Origin: a virus | DNA length: 29,966 nucleotides | IMG/VR virus record: IMGVR_UViG_3300008450_000302 | Coordinates: 1 to 29,966 of that record | Strand: one strand, 5' to 3' | Shown here: in pieces, positions 1-7,485 of the stretch | Numbering within the stretch: position 1 is the stretch's first letter | Layout of the letters: each line of letters begins with the position of its first letter | Notes under the pieces: model-generated | The model's input: the letters and a program-made list of their open reading frames with translations, nothing else | Told to the model about the DNA's origin: nothing | Databases searched by the model: none | Program-made: the position numbers and the translations under genes

Positions 1-1
1 G

Positions 2-145
2 TTGAGTTACGGCAGCGAAATGAAACCGCCGGAGCCTGCCGCAAGCGCGCCCGTCGCCCCCGAGGAAGATCAGCAGGATGACCAGAGCGCAGACTCTCCC
101 GAGGCAATCTCCGAACGCATCAATGCCTTCGCCTTCCTACATTGA
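2..145 (+). CDS. C-terminal end of an upstream phage gene (partial)
   Basis: An open frame enters from the left edge and ends at TGA 143-145, giving about 47 residues rich in Pro, Glu, Asp and Gln and ending in ERINAFAFLH. The real start lies outside the window. From gene order (head-tail connector follows shortly) it should belong to the portal, protease or capsid block, but the tail has no diagnostic motif, so no product is assigned. The acidic proline-rich stretch looks like a disordered C-terminus. It overlaps the start of the next gene. Confidence 0.55.
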   Translation: MSYGSEMKPPEPAASAPVAPEEDQQDDQSADSPEAISERINAFAFLH

Positions 146-1049
146 GGCGCTGGAGCGCTCGCTGGGCCAGGTCGTCGCCCGAGCGCGGGGAGAGCTTGAT
201 CTGCTGAAGGCGCAGGCTGACGCTGTCGTGGCGACGGCCAATGCGAAGGCGGCGGAATCCGAGGCCCGACTCAATGCGTTGGACGCTGCAGTCACGGCCC
301 GGCTGGCGACGCTGACCGATGGCGAACGAGGGCCGCAAGGAGAGCGCGGGCCCGTCGGGATCGACGATATAGACGTTGAGTGCAAGGATGACGGCGAGAC
401 GCTGCTGTTGAAGTTTTCGCGCGGCGAAGTGCTGGAGATCTACGAAATCGGTCTGCCGCGGGGTTTGACCGGCGACCCTGGCGAGCGTGGCGAGATCGGC
501 CCTGCCGGCGAGCGCGGAGAGCGCGGTCCCGAAGGGCCGGCTGGAAAAATGTCGATCGCAAAAGCGTGGGCGGCCGGCGTTCACTATGAAGGCGAGGTCG
601 TCACGCATGGCGGCCAGACATGGCAGGCGTTGAAAGACACCGGGCACGAACCGGGTTTGTCCGACTGGGCGTGCCTTGCCGAGCGCGGGGCCGATGGTCG
701 GGATGCGCCCGGCATGGTCATCCGTGGAACTTGGGCGACCGAGAACGAATACCAGGCCCTCGATGTGGTGGCCCTGAACGGTGCCGCCTTTGTGGCCAAG
801 ATCGACAAGCCCGGTCCCTGCCCCGGCGAGGGCTGGCAACTGATGTCGGCGCAAGGCAAGCGCGGCGCGGCTGGCGAGCGCGGTGAGAAGGGTGACAAGG
901 GCGAGCGCGGCGAACCCGGCGCCACCATGAAAGCCGTGTCGCTGGACGACTTCGGCGTGTTCTCGTTCGACCTGACGAACGGCCAGACGGTTCAATGCGA
1001 CGCCCGGTCGGTGCTGGAGCGCATTATCAGCGCGGCGAGGGATCTCTGA
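78..1049 (+). CDS. Collagen-like phage structural protein with two carbohydrate-binding-like modules
   Basis: 323 residues. Residues 16-80 form an Ala/Leu-rich helical, coiled-coil-like segment. Gly-X-Y collagen-type repeats follow at about 82-94, 129-157 and 260-283. Between them lie two W/Y-G-rich modules (about 163-202 and 217-258) with the pattern Y-x-G-x-V-V-x-x-x-G-x-x-W/F-x-A and a late W, as in small chitin-binding (CBM5/12-like) modules. Such a protein could trimerise and project from the virion. Its place between the capsid block and the head-tail connector suggests a head fibre or decoration protein, which is inference. Start: ATG 78 has GAGGA about 11 bases upstream. ATG 123 is possible and would shorten the overlap with the upstream gene, but lacks a well-placed ribosome binding site. 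Confidence 0.75.
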   Translation: MTRAQTLPRQSPNASMPSPSYIEALERSLGQVVARARGELDLLKAQADAVVATANAKAAESEARLNALDAAVTARLATLTDGERGPQGERGPVGIDDIDVECKDDGETLLLKFSRGEVLEIYEIGLPRGLTGDPGERGEIGPAGERGERGPEGPAGKMSIAKAWAAGVHYEGEVVTHGGQTWQALKDTGHEPGLSDWACLAERGADGRDAPGMVIRGTWATENEYQALDVVALNGAAFVAKIDKPGPCPGEGWQLMSAQGKRGAAGERGEKGDKGERGEPGATMKAVSLDDFGVFSFDLTNGQTVQCDARSVLERIISAARDL

Positions 1050-1624
1050 TGCTGTCCCCGGTTCGCACTTCTGCCCCGGCGACGAACCCCGTCACGTTGA
1101 CGGAAGCCAAGTCACAATGCCGCGTCGATCATAGCGACGACGACACCCTGATCACCCTGCTGATCTCGGCGGCCACGGCCCATCTTGACGGCTATGCGGG
1201 CGTCCTCGGGCGCGCGCTGGTCACCCAGACTTGGCGACAGGATCTGGAGTCGTTCTCTGATCCGCTTCGGCTGGCGCTGGGGCCGGTCGCATCGATTACC
1301 AGCGTGACTTATTACGACGCCGACAATGCCGTCCAGACGCTGGCCGGCACGGTCTATGGACTGTTTTCAGACGAGTTCGGGGCCTATTTGGCGCTGAAGC
1401 CTGATCAGACCTTCCCGTCTGTCTATTCGCGCCGGGATGCGATCTCGGTGACCTACGTTGCCGGGGTTGCCGACAGTGCGGTGCCCGCGCCGATTAAACA
1501 CGCGATCCTCCTGATGGTCGGCCACTGGTACGCCAACCGCGAGGCGGTCGCCCCTGGCCAGATGTATGACGTGCCGATGGCCGTTGACGCCCTGATCCGC
1601 CCTTACCGGCGCGTCGGGGTCTGA
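1049..1624 (+). CDS. Head-tail connector protein (phiE125 gp8 / HK97 gp6-like)
   Basis: 191 residues, starting at an ATG that overlaps the upstream stop (TGATG). The N-terminal half reads PVTLTEAKSQCRVD-HSDDDTLI, followed by an Ala-rich helix, TLAEAK/D-D-x-L-I being the signature of the gp6-like connector family. A beta-rich C-terminal half with SVTYYDADN and ISVTYVAG follows, as in the longer phiE125 gp8 type. Family knowledge: twelve copies form a ring under the portal and connect the filled head to the tail. Gene order (connector, closure, gp10, terminator, tail tube) agrees. Confidence 0.88.
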   Translation: MLSPVRTSAPATNPVTLTEAKSQCRVDHSDDDTLITLLISAATAHLDGYAGVLGRALVTQTWRQDLESFSDPLRLALGPVASITSVTYYDADNAVQTLAGTVYGLFSDEFGAYLALKPDQTFPSVYSRRDAISVTYVAGVADSAVPAPIKHAILLMVGHWYANREAVAPGQMYDVPMAVDALIRPYRRVGV

Positions 1625-1652
1625 ACTCACAACCTAACCGAAGGAGCGCTGA

Positions 1653-2060
1653 ATGGCCGACATCTCAATCACCGCCGCCAACGTGGTCGCGGGCTCTGAC
1701 GCGGTTCGCGAGTCCGGCACGGCTGGCGCGACCATCACCGCCGGTCAGTTGGTCTATCTCGACACCTCGGACATGAGGTTCAAGCTGGCCGACTCCAACG
1801 GTGCGGCGGCCCTTCGCGTCCCGAACGGGATTGCGCTGAACGGCGCGTCGAACGGTCAACCGCTGTCGGTCCAGAAGGGTGGTGACATCACCATCGGCGG
1901 GACGATGACGGCGGGCGTGGCCTATTATTTGTCAGACACCCCCGGCGGCATCTGCCCGGTTGCCGACCTCGGGTCCGGCGAATATCCGTGCATTGTCGGC
2001 ATCGCAAAAAGCGCCTCGGTGCTTGCCGTCAACATCCAGCCCTCTGGCGTGGCGCTCTAA
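1653..2060 (+). CDS. Probable capsid decoration protein (DUF2190-like)
   Basis: 135 residues, preceded by AAGGAG at a good distance. The sequence is almost entirely short beta strands with Gly/Ala/Thr turns (ITAGQLVYLD, GGDITIGGTMTAGVAYYLSD) and no Cys pair or catalytic motif. This is the look of trimeric head-stabilising proteins related to lambda gpD or DUF2190. The position among head completion genes supports a surface structural role. The family call is from general pattern, not from a diagnostic motif. A short tail accessory protein is the main alternative. Confidence 0.6.
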   Translation: MADISITAANVVAGSDAVRESGTAGATITAGQLVYLDTSDMRFKLADSNGAAALRVPNGIALNGASNGQPLSVQKGGDITIGGTMTAGVAYYLSDTPGGICPVADLGSGEYPCIVGIAKSASVLAVNIQPSGVAL

Positions 2061-2063
2061 ATC

Positions 2064-2399
2064 ATGGCGCTCGCGGCGGGCAAAATGGACCGCCGGATCA
2101 CGCTGGAGCGGTTCGTCACGTCCGTCGATCAGCACAATGAGCCGGTTCTGTTGTGGTCGGCCTTAGCTACCCGCGCGGCTTCGTATGAGCCGATCAGCGA
2201 CGGCGAACGGTTCCGGGCGGGCGAAACGGCGGCGACCGCCTCGGCGCGGTTTGTGATCCGTCATTCATCCACTGTCGCCGGACTGAACCCCAAGGATCGG
2301 CTGATCTTCGACGGCCGCACCTGGCAGATTTTGCACGTCAAGGAAATCGGTCGGCGCGAGGGCATCGAAATCAGCGCAACCGTCCGGGCTGATGGCTAA
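2064..2399 (+). CDS. Head closure / head-tail adaptor protein (SPP1 gp16-like)
   Basis: 111 residues. It starts AAGKMDRRITLERFV and continues with W-S-A-L-A-T-R-A-A-S-Y-E and a late RLIFDGRTWQI-LHV strand pair. This is the Phage_H_T_join pattern (L-x-x-R-I-x-I-x-x near the start, a central W-x-x-R, and a final Y/W-x-I beta hairpin). Family knowledge: it sits below the connector ring and closes the DNA channel after packaging. Its stop overlaps the start of the following gp10-like gene by 8 bases, suggesting coupled translation. Confidence 0.85.
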   Translation: MALAAGKMDRRITLERFVTSVDQHNEPVLLWSALATRAASYEPISDGERFRAGETAATASARFVIRHSSTVAGLNPKDRLIFDGRTWQILHVKEIGRREGIEISATVRADG

Positions 2400-2877
2400 G
2401 GGCGTCAAGGTCTCGGTCGATGGCCTCCGCGAGGTTGACGCCGCACTCGGTGAACTAGGCAAGGCAACCGGCCGGAACGTGATGCGCCGGGTCGCGGTCG
2501 CCCGACTGGAGCCAATGGCCGAAGAGGCCCGGCGGCTGGCCCCGGATAACCCGGACACGGGTGGGAACGATCTGAGGGAAAGTATCGCGGTTTCGACCAA
2601 GCTCGGCGGATACGCCAAGCGGCTGAACCGGCGCAGCAAGAGTGAGGCAGAAGCCCACATGGGGCCTGCCGGCAAGGGTGGAACGAAGGCCCCGCCGCAG
2701 GGCACCCAGCAAGAGTTCGGCAACAAGAACCACCCGCCCCAGCCGTTCATGCGGCCCGCGTGGGACGCCGGTCAGGACGCGCTGCTGGACGGCATCAAAG
2801 ACGACCTGTGGGCCGAGATTGAAAAGGCCGCCGCGAGGCAGGCCAAAAAGGCCGCCAGACTGGCCGCGAGAGGGTAA
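2392..2877 (+). CDS. HK97 gp10-like neck / tail completion protein
   Basis: 161 residues. It opens with KVSVDGLREVDAALGEL and an Arg/Ala-rich helix, then EEARRLAPDNPDTGGNDLRES, the APxxTGxLxxSI motif of the HK97 gp10 family in slightly altered form. The stretch FGNKNHPPQPFMRPAWDA is the typical G-x-x-x-x-P-A-x-P-F-x-R-P-A-x-D motif. A Lys/Ala-rich helical C-terminus (KKAARLAAR) closes it. Family knowledge: it is a neck component at the head-tail interface. Order and overlap with the head closure gene fit. Confidence 0.9.
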   Translation: MAKGVKVSVDGLREVDAALGELGKATGRNVMRRVAVARLEPMAEEARRLAPDNPDTGGNDLRESIAVSTKLGGYAKRLNRRSKSEAEAHMGPAGKGGTKAPPQGTQQEFGNKNHPPQPFMRPAWDAGQDALLDGIKDDLWAEIEKAAARQAKKAARLAARG

Positions 2878-2880
2878 CGC

Positions 2881-3273
2881 ATGGAAGCCGCCCTGATCGC
2901 AAAACTGCTGGCCACGGCCGGCGTGACCGCCCTTGTCGGCCAACGCATAAACTGGAGCCGCCGACCCCAAGGCGCGGCGCTTCCGGCCATTGTTCTGCAC
3001 CGCGTTTCGGGGTTGCCCGATGTACACCATGCCGGGGCCTCGGGTCTCGTTGTGAGCCGGGTCCAAGTCGATTGCTGGGGTGCGTCCTACGGGTCGGCCA
3101 AGGCCGTCGCGCGGGCCGTTCAATCCGCCATCACGGCGCAAACCTTCACCCAAGGCGCGGTGCGCTTTGGCGTGATCCTGATCGACTCCGAGCGAGACGA
3201 TTCCACCGACGAAACTACCCCGCTTTTCCGCACGTCCCTGGACCTCATGGTCCATCACGCCAACGCCTCTTAA
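2881..3273 (+). CDS. Tail terminator / tail completion protein (DUF3168-like)
   Basis: 130 residues beginning MEAALIAKLLATAGVTALVG, then I-x-W-x-x-x-P-Q-G-A-A-L-P-A-I-V-L. VQVDCWGASYGSAKAVARAV and a late FRTSLDLMVHH strand follow. This order matches DUF3168 proteins: an N-terminal helix with L-x-x-x-x-x-V-x-A-L-V-G-x-R-I, a P-Q-x-x-x-x-P-x-I-x-x/Y core, and D-x-W-x-x-x-x-x-x-A. The family caps the tail tube and sets its length end-point before head joining. It lies directly before the tail tube gene, as expected. Confidence 0.86.
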   Translation: MEAALIAKLLATAGVTALVGQRINWSRRPQGAALPAIVLHRVSGLPDVHHAGASGLVVSRVQVDCWGASYGSAKAVARAVQSAITAQTFTQGAVRFGVILIDSERDDSTDETTPLFRTSLDLMVHHANAS

Positions 3274-3285
3274 GGAGCAACACAC

Positions 3286-3705
3286 ATGGCCGCTTCCGCT
3301 GCTGTTAACGGTTTTGGGGCGGTCTTCGCCTACCTCTCGACCGATCCCTCGACCTTTACCGCCCTCGCCGAGGTGCTGTCGGTCACGCCGCCGTCGATCT
3401 CGGTCGAGACCGTTGAATCGACCCACATGGGTTCGGACGACGGCTTCCGGGAATACATTGCCAGCCTGAAGGACGGCGGCGAGGTCACGGTCAACCTGAA
3501 CTATGTCGAGGCCAGCGCGACGCTGCTTCAGACGCTGGTTCTGGCCGGCGTCGAGACGTTCCGGGTGACCTTCCCCGGTTCGTCCACCTTCACCTTCTCG
3601 GGCATCCCGACCGCCTTCGCTTTCGATGATCTGGTCATCGACGACAAGGTGGCCATGAGCCTGACCATCAAAGTGACCGGCAAACCCGTCTACGCGGCGG
3701 TCTAA
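3286..3705 (+). CDS. Major tail tube protein
   Basis: 139 residues with a clear AAGGAG ribosome binding site (TAAGGAGCAACACACATG). Features of the lambda gpV / siphovirus tube fold are visible: an early V-x-S-V-T-P-P-S-I-S-V-like strand, D-G-F-R-E-Y-I-A-S-L-K-D-G-G-E-V-T-V, the mid-protein GSSTFTFSGIPTAFAFDD, and a final SLTIKVTGKPVY. The loop ESTHMGSDDGFREYI-SLKDGGE is characteristic of tail tube monomers. It stacks as hexameric rings around the tape measure. It precedes the chaperone pair and tape measure, the conserved order. Confidence 0.88.
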   Translation: MAASAAVNGFGAVFAYLSTDPSTFTALAEVLSVTPPSISVETVESTHMGSDDGFREYIASLKDGGEVTVNLNYVEASATLLQTLVLAGVETFRVTFPGSSTFTFSGIPTAFAFDDLVIDDKVAMSLTIKVTGKPVYAAV

Positions 3706-3708
3706 GCC

Positions 3709-4095
3709 GTGGGAGCCAACGCTCACAAAGGCGAGGCGTCGATCAAGGTTGGGGGTCGGGACTATGTTCTGGCCTTCAACATCAATGCGATGTGCGAGGT
3801 TGAATACATCCTCAACCTTTCGACGGACCAGATTCTGCTGACGCTTGTAGGTTCCCCGCCGTTGCACGTCGTTCGCGCCCTTCTCTGGGGCGGTCTTCGT
3901 CAGCATCATTCCGACGTTGATCTGATCGGCGCGGGCAATCTGATCGAAGAGATGGGCGGCCCCGGCCTTGCCCTCGACGGCATCGGCCGGGCACTGGTCT
4001 CGGCCTTTCCTGAAGCGAAAGACGAACCCGCAAACCCTCAGAAGGGAGCGGCGGCTGGGACTGGCCGTCGCTCCTTAAAGCGTGGGTCTCAATAG
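3709..4095 (+). CDS. Tail assembly chaperone, short form (GTA gp10 / TAC_11-like)
   Basis: 128 residues from a GTG start 3 bases after the tail tube stop. It contains GEASIKVGGRDYVLAFNINA-MCEVEYIL and RALLWGGLRQHHSDVDL, followed by GLALDGIGRALVSAF. This is the usual layout of the gene-transfer-agent gp10 family: small beta N-terminus, an N-x-x-C-E-V/A-E helix, and a helix with R-x-x-x-W-x-G-L. It corresponds to lambda gpG, a chaperone that coats the tape measure during tail assembly and is absent from the virion. The last 20 or so codons, after the slippery site at 4032-4038, differ from the frameshift product. Confidence 0.85.
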   Translation: MGANAHKGEASIKVGGRDYVLAFNINAMCEVEYILNLSTDQILLTLVGSPPLHVVRALLWGGLRQHHSDVDLIGAGNLIEEMGGPGLALDGIGRALVSAFPEAKDEPANPQKGAAAGTGRRSLKRGSQ

Positions 4096-4340
4096 GCCAG
4101 CCAGAAGATCGGTTCTGGCTGGTGACGCCGCGGGTGATGCAGTTGGTCTTTGCCGGGGCGTCTGATCGCTTCGCGCTGGATCAGAAAAACCGGGCGTGGC
4201 TGGCGTGGCATACCGCCGCCCTACCTCGCATGGAAAAGTTCCCGGCGCTTGAAAGCCTGATGGGCTACAAGCGCACCGCCCGCCGACAGACCGTTTCCGA
4301 AATGGAAGCGATCTTCGCGGCGTGGGCAGCAAGAGGTTAA
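3709..4340 (+). CDS. Tail assembly chaperone, long form made by -1 frameshift (G-T type)
   Basis: Predicted join 3709-4038 and 4038-4340, about 210 residues. After decoding AAC CCT at 4033-4038 a one-base backward slip opens the -1 frame, which is clear from 4014 to TAA 4338-4340. That frame encodes a region beginning about 4056 with WDWPSLLKAWVSIGQPEDRF and then W-L-V-T-P-R, the conserved signature of TAC_6-type chaperones (W-P-x-L-x-x-x-G-x-x-x-x-x-F-W-x-x-T-P-R-E/V). No ATG, GTG or TTG lies in this frame upstream of the conserved W-D-W block, so independent initiation would lose half the domain. It is the counterpart of lambda gpGT, with the T half expected to recruit the tail tube protein. 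Confidence 0.82.
4032..4038 (+). promoter_or_regulatory. Programmed -1 ribosomal frameshift slippery heptamer
   Basis: AAACCCT is in the zero frame as A AAC CCT and fits the X XXY YYZ rule. Shifting back one base re-pairs as AAA and CCC. It lies after the last -1 frame stop (TGA 4011-4013) and before the zero-frame stop (TAG 4093-4095), the only window in which a shift can work. I found no other heptamer of this form in that 80-base interval. Confidence 0.82.
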
Positions 4341-4343
4341 ACT

Positions 4344-6272
4344 ATGTCTCAAGCTGTCGTCGGCGCGCTTCGGGTTACCCTCGGCCTGGATTCGGCCCAG
4401 TTCACCAACGGCATGAGGGAGGCCCAGACCGGCCTTCAGAAGTTCGCAGGGATCGCCAAGGCGGGCGCGCTTGCTATCGGCACCGCAATGGTCGCGGCCG
4501 GCGGTGCGATGGCGATGGCCATGAAGGGCGTGATCGACCGGGCCGACCGGATGTATGAGGTCTCGCAGTCCCTCGGCGTTGCCGTCGAAGACCTTAGCCG
4601 GATGCAGTACGCCGCCGAGCTTTCCGGGGTGAGCCTGGAGGGGCTGGAAAAGTCGATCAGGAAGCTCTCGACCTCACTTTATGACGCGAGCCAGTCCGCC
4701 ACCGGCCCAGCCGCTCAGGCGTTCAAAGCCCTGGGGATCAGCGCAACCGACGCCAATGGCAACGTCCGCCCCGTCATCGACGTAATGGGCGACCTCGCGG
4801 CGCGGTTTGAAAAAATGCCGGACGGCGTGACCAAAACGGCCCTGGCCATCAAGGTCTTCGGTCGGTCCGGTGCCGACATGATCCCCATGCTCAACGAGGG
4901 CCGCGCCGGCCTGACGGCCATGTACGAAGAGGCCCAGCAACTCGGCGTCGTTCTGGACACCGAGACGGCGGCGGCGGCGGAAAGGTTCAATGACAACCTG
5001 ACCCGGCTGGGCAAGGTTCAGGACGGGATCATTACGAAAATCACGGCGGGGATGCTGCCCGCCCTGTCAAACCTGACGGACGCGCTCGCCAACACATCGC
5101 GAAACACCGGCATCTTGAACGCCATCGGCGGTGCCCTGGGCCGGATGATGCAAGTTCAATACACTGTCATCGCGGGTGTCGCTGGAGCGTTTAGCTTCCT
5201 TGCCCGAACCGCCAACATGGCGACGGTGGCGGTTGGTCGGCTTCTCAAGGGCGACTTCGTTGGTGCGGCAGAGGCTCTAAGGGTCGGATCGCTGGACATC
5301 GCGGGTTCGCTGACGGGGACGGTCGCAACCATCAGGAATATCTGGAAGCCGCTTGAGGACGTGTCTGCTGTCGAGAATGCAGCCGCGCAAGTGGACGGGC
5401 TGGCGCATTCCGCCAGGGGGGCGGCTCGGGCGACGGGCGGGCTTACGGATGCCCAGCGCGAACAACAGCAGGCCGCGTCAGATTTGGCCCGTGAGGCGGC
5501 CCAAGTTTACGACCAGACCCGGACCCCGGCGGAACAGTATGCGGCCGAGGTCGAGCGACTGACCCGGCTTCTCAATGCAGCCGCGATCAGTCAGGACACC
5601 TTTAACCGCGCCATGCGAGAGGCCGGTGTCCGCCGTGATGCTCAAGACCCGCTGTCGCAAGCCGGGGCGCGCATTGCACAGCAAAACCGCGAGGCTGACG
5701 AACAGCGCCGCGAGGATGCCGAGCGGTTCGCCGCCGACCATGAAGAGAACCTGCGCGCCTCGACCTATGACGGCATCCGTTCAGGCCTTGAGGCGGCGGC
5801 AGACGGCAATCTGGGGCAGTACCTCGCCGCGCGTCTTCGGGCGGCGCTGTTCGACGGCCTGGCCGACTCGCTGACCAATATGCTTCGGGGGTCGAAAGGC
5901 TCCAGCGGCGGCGGCGCGATGGGCTGGCTGAACGCCGCCGGGTCGATGCTCAAGGCGTTCACGGGTGGGAAGATTCCCGGCTTCAAGACCGGCGGCTCTT
6001 TCAAGGTCGGAGGCTCCGGCGGTGCCGACAGCCAGTTGATGCAGTTCCGCGCCACGCCGGGCGAGATGGTGGACATCCGCCGGCCGGGGCAGGACGCGGG
6101 TGGGGGCATGGCGGTTCACGTCGTGCCTTCGCCGTATTTTGACGTTCGGGTTGAAAAGGTCGCGGTGCCTATCGCCGGTCGCGCAAGCCTTCAGTCTTTC
6201 AGTGCGGCGCGAAATCAGGTGCCTGCCGATGCTGCCCGCCGTGCGCGGTTTAGTCTGTCGGGAGCGCGCTAG
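4344..6272 (+). CDS. Tail tape measure protein
   Basis: 642 residues, the expected neighbour of the chaperone pair and before the distal tail genes. The N-terminus GALRVTLGLDSAQFTNGMRE and following Gln/Lys helix are typical of TMP N-termini. A Gly/Ala/Met-rich hydrophobic stretch (about 38-62) is followed by a TP901-type core with SQSLGVAVEDLSRMQYAAEL, LGISATDANGN, and IKVFGRSGADMIPML. A second hydrophobic stretch lies near 275. The C-terminal third is charged helix and then a Gly-rich tail. The protein sets tail length and forms the DNA channel on injection. At 642 residues it predicts a fairly short siphovirus tail of about 100 nm by the usual rule of 0.15 nm per residue. Confidence 0.93.
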   Translation: MSQAVVGALRVTLGLDSAQFTNGMREAQTGLQKFAGIAKAGALAIGTAMVAAGGAMAMAMKGVIDRADRMYEVSQSLGVAVEDLSRMQYAAELSGVSLEGLEKSIRKLSTSLYDASQSATGPAAQAFKALGISATDANGNVRPVIDVMGDLAARFEKMPDGVTKTALAIKVFGRSGADMIPMLNEGRAGLTAMYEEAQQLGVVLDTETAAAAERFNDNLTRLGKVQDGIITKITAGMLPALSNLTDALANTSRNTGILNAIGGALGRMMQVQYTVIAGVAGAFSFLARTANMATVAVGRLLKGDFVGAAEALRVGSLDIAGSLTGTVATIRNIWKPLEDVSAVENAAAQVDGLAHSARGAARATGGLTDAQREQQQAASDLAREAAQVYDQTRTPAEQYAAEVERLTRLLNAAAISQDTFNRAMREAGVRRDAQDPLSQAGARIAQQNREADEQRREDAERFAADHEENLRASTYDGIRSGLEAAADGNLGQYLAARLRAALFDGLADSLTNMLRGSKGSSGGGAMGWLNAAGSMLKAFTGGKIPGFKTGGSFKVGGSGGADSQLMQFRATPGEMVDIRRPGQDAGGGMAVHVVPSPYFDVRVEKVAVPIAGRASLQSFSAARNQVPADAARRARFSLSGAR

Positions 6273-6859
6273 TGGCTATTGCTCTCCCTAACACCCCTTT
6301 CCCGGCATCCATGACTCCCCGGCTTGTGACCGGACGGGCCGAGCTTCGCCCCGCGTTTGGGGGTGACCTGCAACGCCTGAACCGGGTCGGTTCACGGTTC
6401 GCCATAGACGTGACGCTGCCGGTGATGACCTATGCGGCAGCGCAAGCGTGGTCCGACATCAATGATGAGACGGACACGGTGACGATGCAGATCGTCCAGC
6501 CTGGGCTCAACACTGGATCGCCGGGAACCCCTTTGGTCAACGGTGCGGGGCAGTCGGGGACGACCCTGATCCTTGACGGCCTCACCCCGCACTATGTTCT
6601 CCGCAAGAACCAGTGGATCAGCGTCTCGACCGGCGGCCGGCTCTATGCCTACCGCGTCAAGACTGAAGTGGCCGCGTCTGCTGGCGGTGCCGTGAGCGTG
6701 GTTCTGACGACGATGCTTCGGGTATCCCCGGCTGACAATAGCCCGGTTCAGATTGCCGCGCCCCGCATCGAGGGCTTCGCCACCGTGCCAGACGATGCGT
6801 GGGCCACAAACACGGCGGGCCATGTGGCCCTGTCGTTTACGATTGAGGAGCGCGGCTAG
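6272..6859 (+). CDS. Distal tail protein (adsorption apparatus, lambda gpM / Dit-like position)
   Basis: 195 residues from a GTG that overlaps the tape measure stop (TAGTG). The protein is beta-rich. Its middle reads GQSGTTLILDGLTPHYVLRK, then W-I-S-V-S-T-G-G-R-L-Y-A-Y-R-V, VLTTMLR and R-I-E-G-F, a recurrent pattern in alphaproteobacterial siphophage proteins just downstream of the tape measure (S-G-x-x-L-x-x-x-G-x-x-x-x-x-x-x-x-G-D-x-x-S-x-x-x-G-R-x-Y-x-V). It probably forms the ring at the tube tip that seats the hub. The assignment rests mainly on position and beta-rich pattern. Confidence 0.65.
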   Translation: MAIALPNTPFPASMTPRLVTGRAELRPAFGGDLQRLNRVGSRFAIDVTLPVMTYAAAQAWSDINDETDTVTMQIVQPGLNTGSPGTPLVNGAGQSGTTLILDGLTPHYVLRKNQWISVSTGGRLYAYRVKTEVAASAGGAVSVVLTTMLRVSPADNSPVQIAAPRIEGFATVPDDAWATNTAGHVALSFTIEERG

Positions 6860-7485
6860 TGGACGCCGCTCTGATCACCGCGCTTCAGGGCGCGGCTCCG
6901 ACGATCGTTCATCTGGTCACCGTCACTCTGTCGGGTGCCACGGTGCGATGGCTGGACACGGGGGGGTCGGGTTTCGTTGTCTGGGGTGCGAACACCTATT
7001 CCGCAGAAAACGCCACCTACGGCGCCCTGGGGGCGATTGGAGCCGTGGAGGATGGCGCGGACGGTCAGGCGACGGTTTGCGATCTGACCATCCTTTGCGA
7101 CAGCACGGCCATGGCGTTGTGGATCGACCCGGCCCGGCAGGGTTCGCTGGTCACAATCCACGTCGGGGCGGTCAACCCTGCGACCGGCCTTCTGATCGGG
7201 GAGCCGGAACTGCTTTTCCGGGGAGAGCTTGATCAGCCGCGCCTTGCTGTTGGACGGGGGCAGACCCTGATTTTCGACTGTATCACCGAAGAGGCCCGGA
7301 TGCTGGAGCCGAACGATGAACAGCGCCTGACGGATAGTTTTCACAAGTCAGTTTGGCCCGGCGAGTTGGGTTACGACAAGGTGACCGAACTGGAACAGAC
7401 CGTGTTCTGGCGGGCCGATGACCCGCGCGGTGCCATTACCTCGGGCGGTTCCGGCGGCATGGGTGGAAGGATAACCAGCCGATGA
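6859..7485 (+). CDS. Tail hub / minor tail protein (lambda gpL position)
   Basis: 208 residues starting at a GTG overlapping the previous stop (TAGTG), and overlapping the next ATG by 4 bases. An early helix (MDAALITALQGAAPTIVHLV) is followed by beta strands, with G-A-N-T-Y-S-A-E, LFRGELDQPRLAVGRGQTLI and F-D-C-I-T-E-E-A-R, then a Gly-rich end. Size and place between the distal tail gene and an NlpC/P60-like gene match the GTA gp13 or lambda gpL slot. No gpL-like Cys cluster is obvious. A structural tail tip role is inferred from synteny. Confidence 0.62.
   Translation: MDAALITALQGAAPTIVHLVTVTLSGATVRWLDTGGSGFVVWGANTYSAENATYGALGAIGAVEDGADGQATVCDLTILCDSTAMALWIDPARQGSLVTIHVGAVNPATGLLIGEPELLFRGELDQPRLAVGRGQTLIFDCITEEARMLEPNDEQRLTDSFHKSVWPGELGYDKVTELEQTVFWRADDPRGAITSGGSGGMGGRITSR

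Noticed and set aside
2455-3909. Long open frame of 484 codons on the - strand in the head-tail module
   Set aside because: It covers four + strand genes with recognisable head-tail motifs and good gene spacing; the antisense product has no sensible composition.
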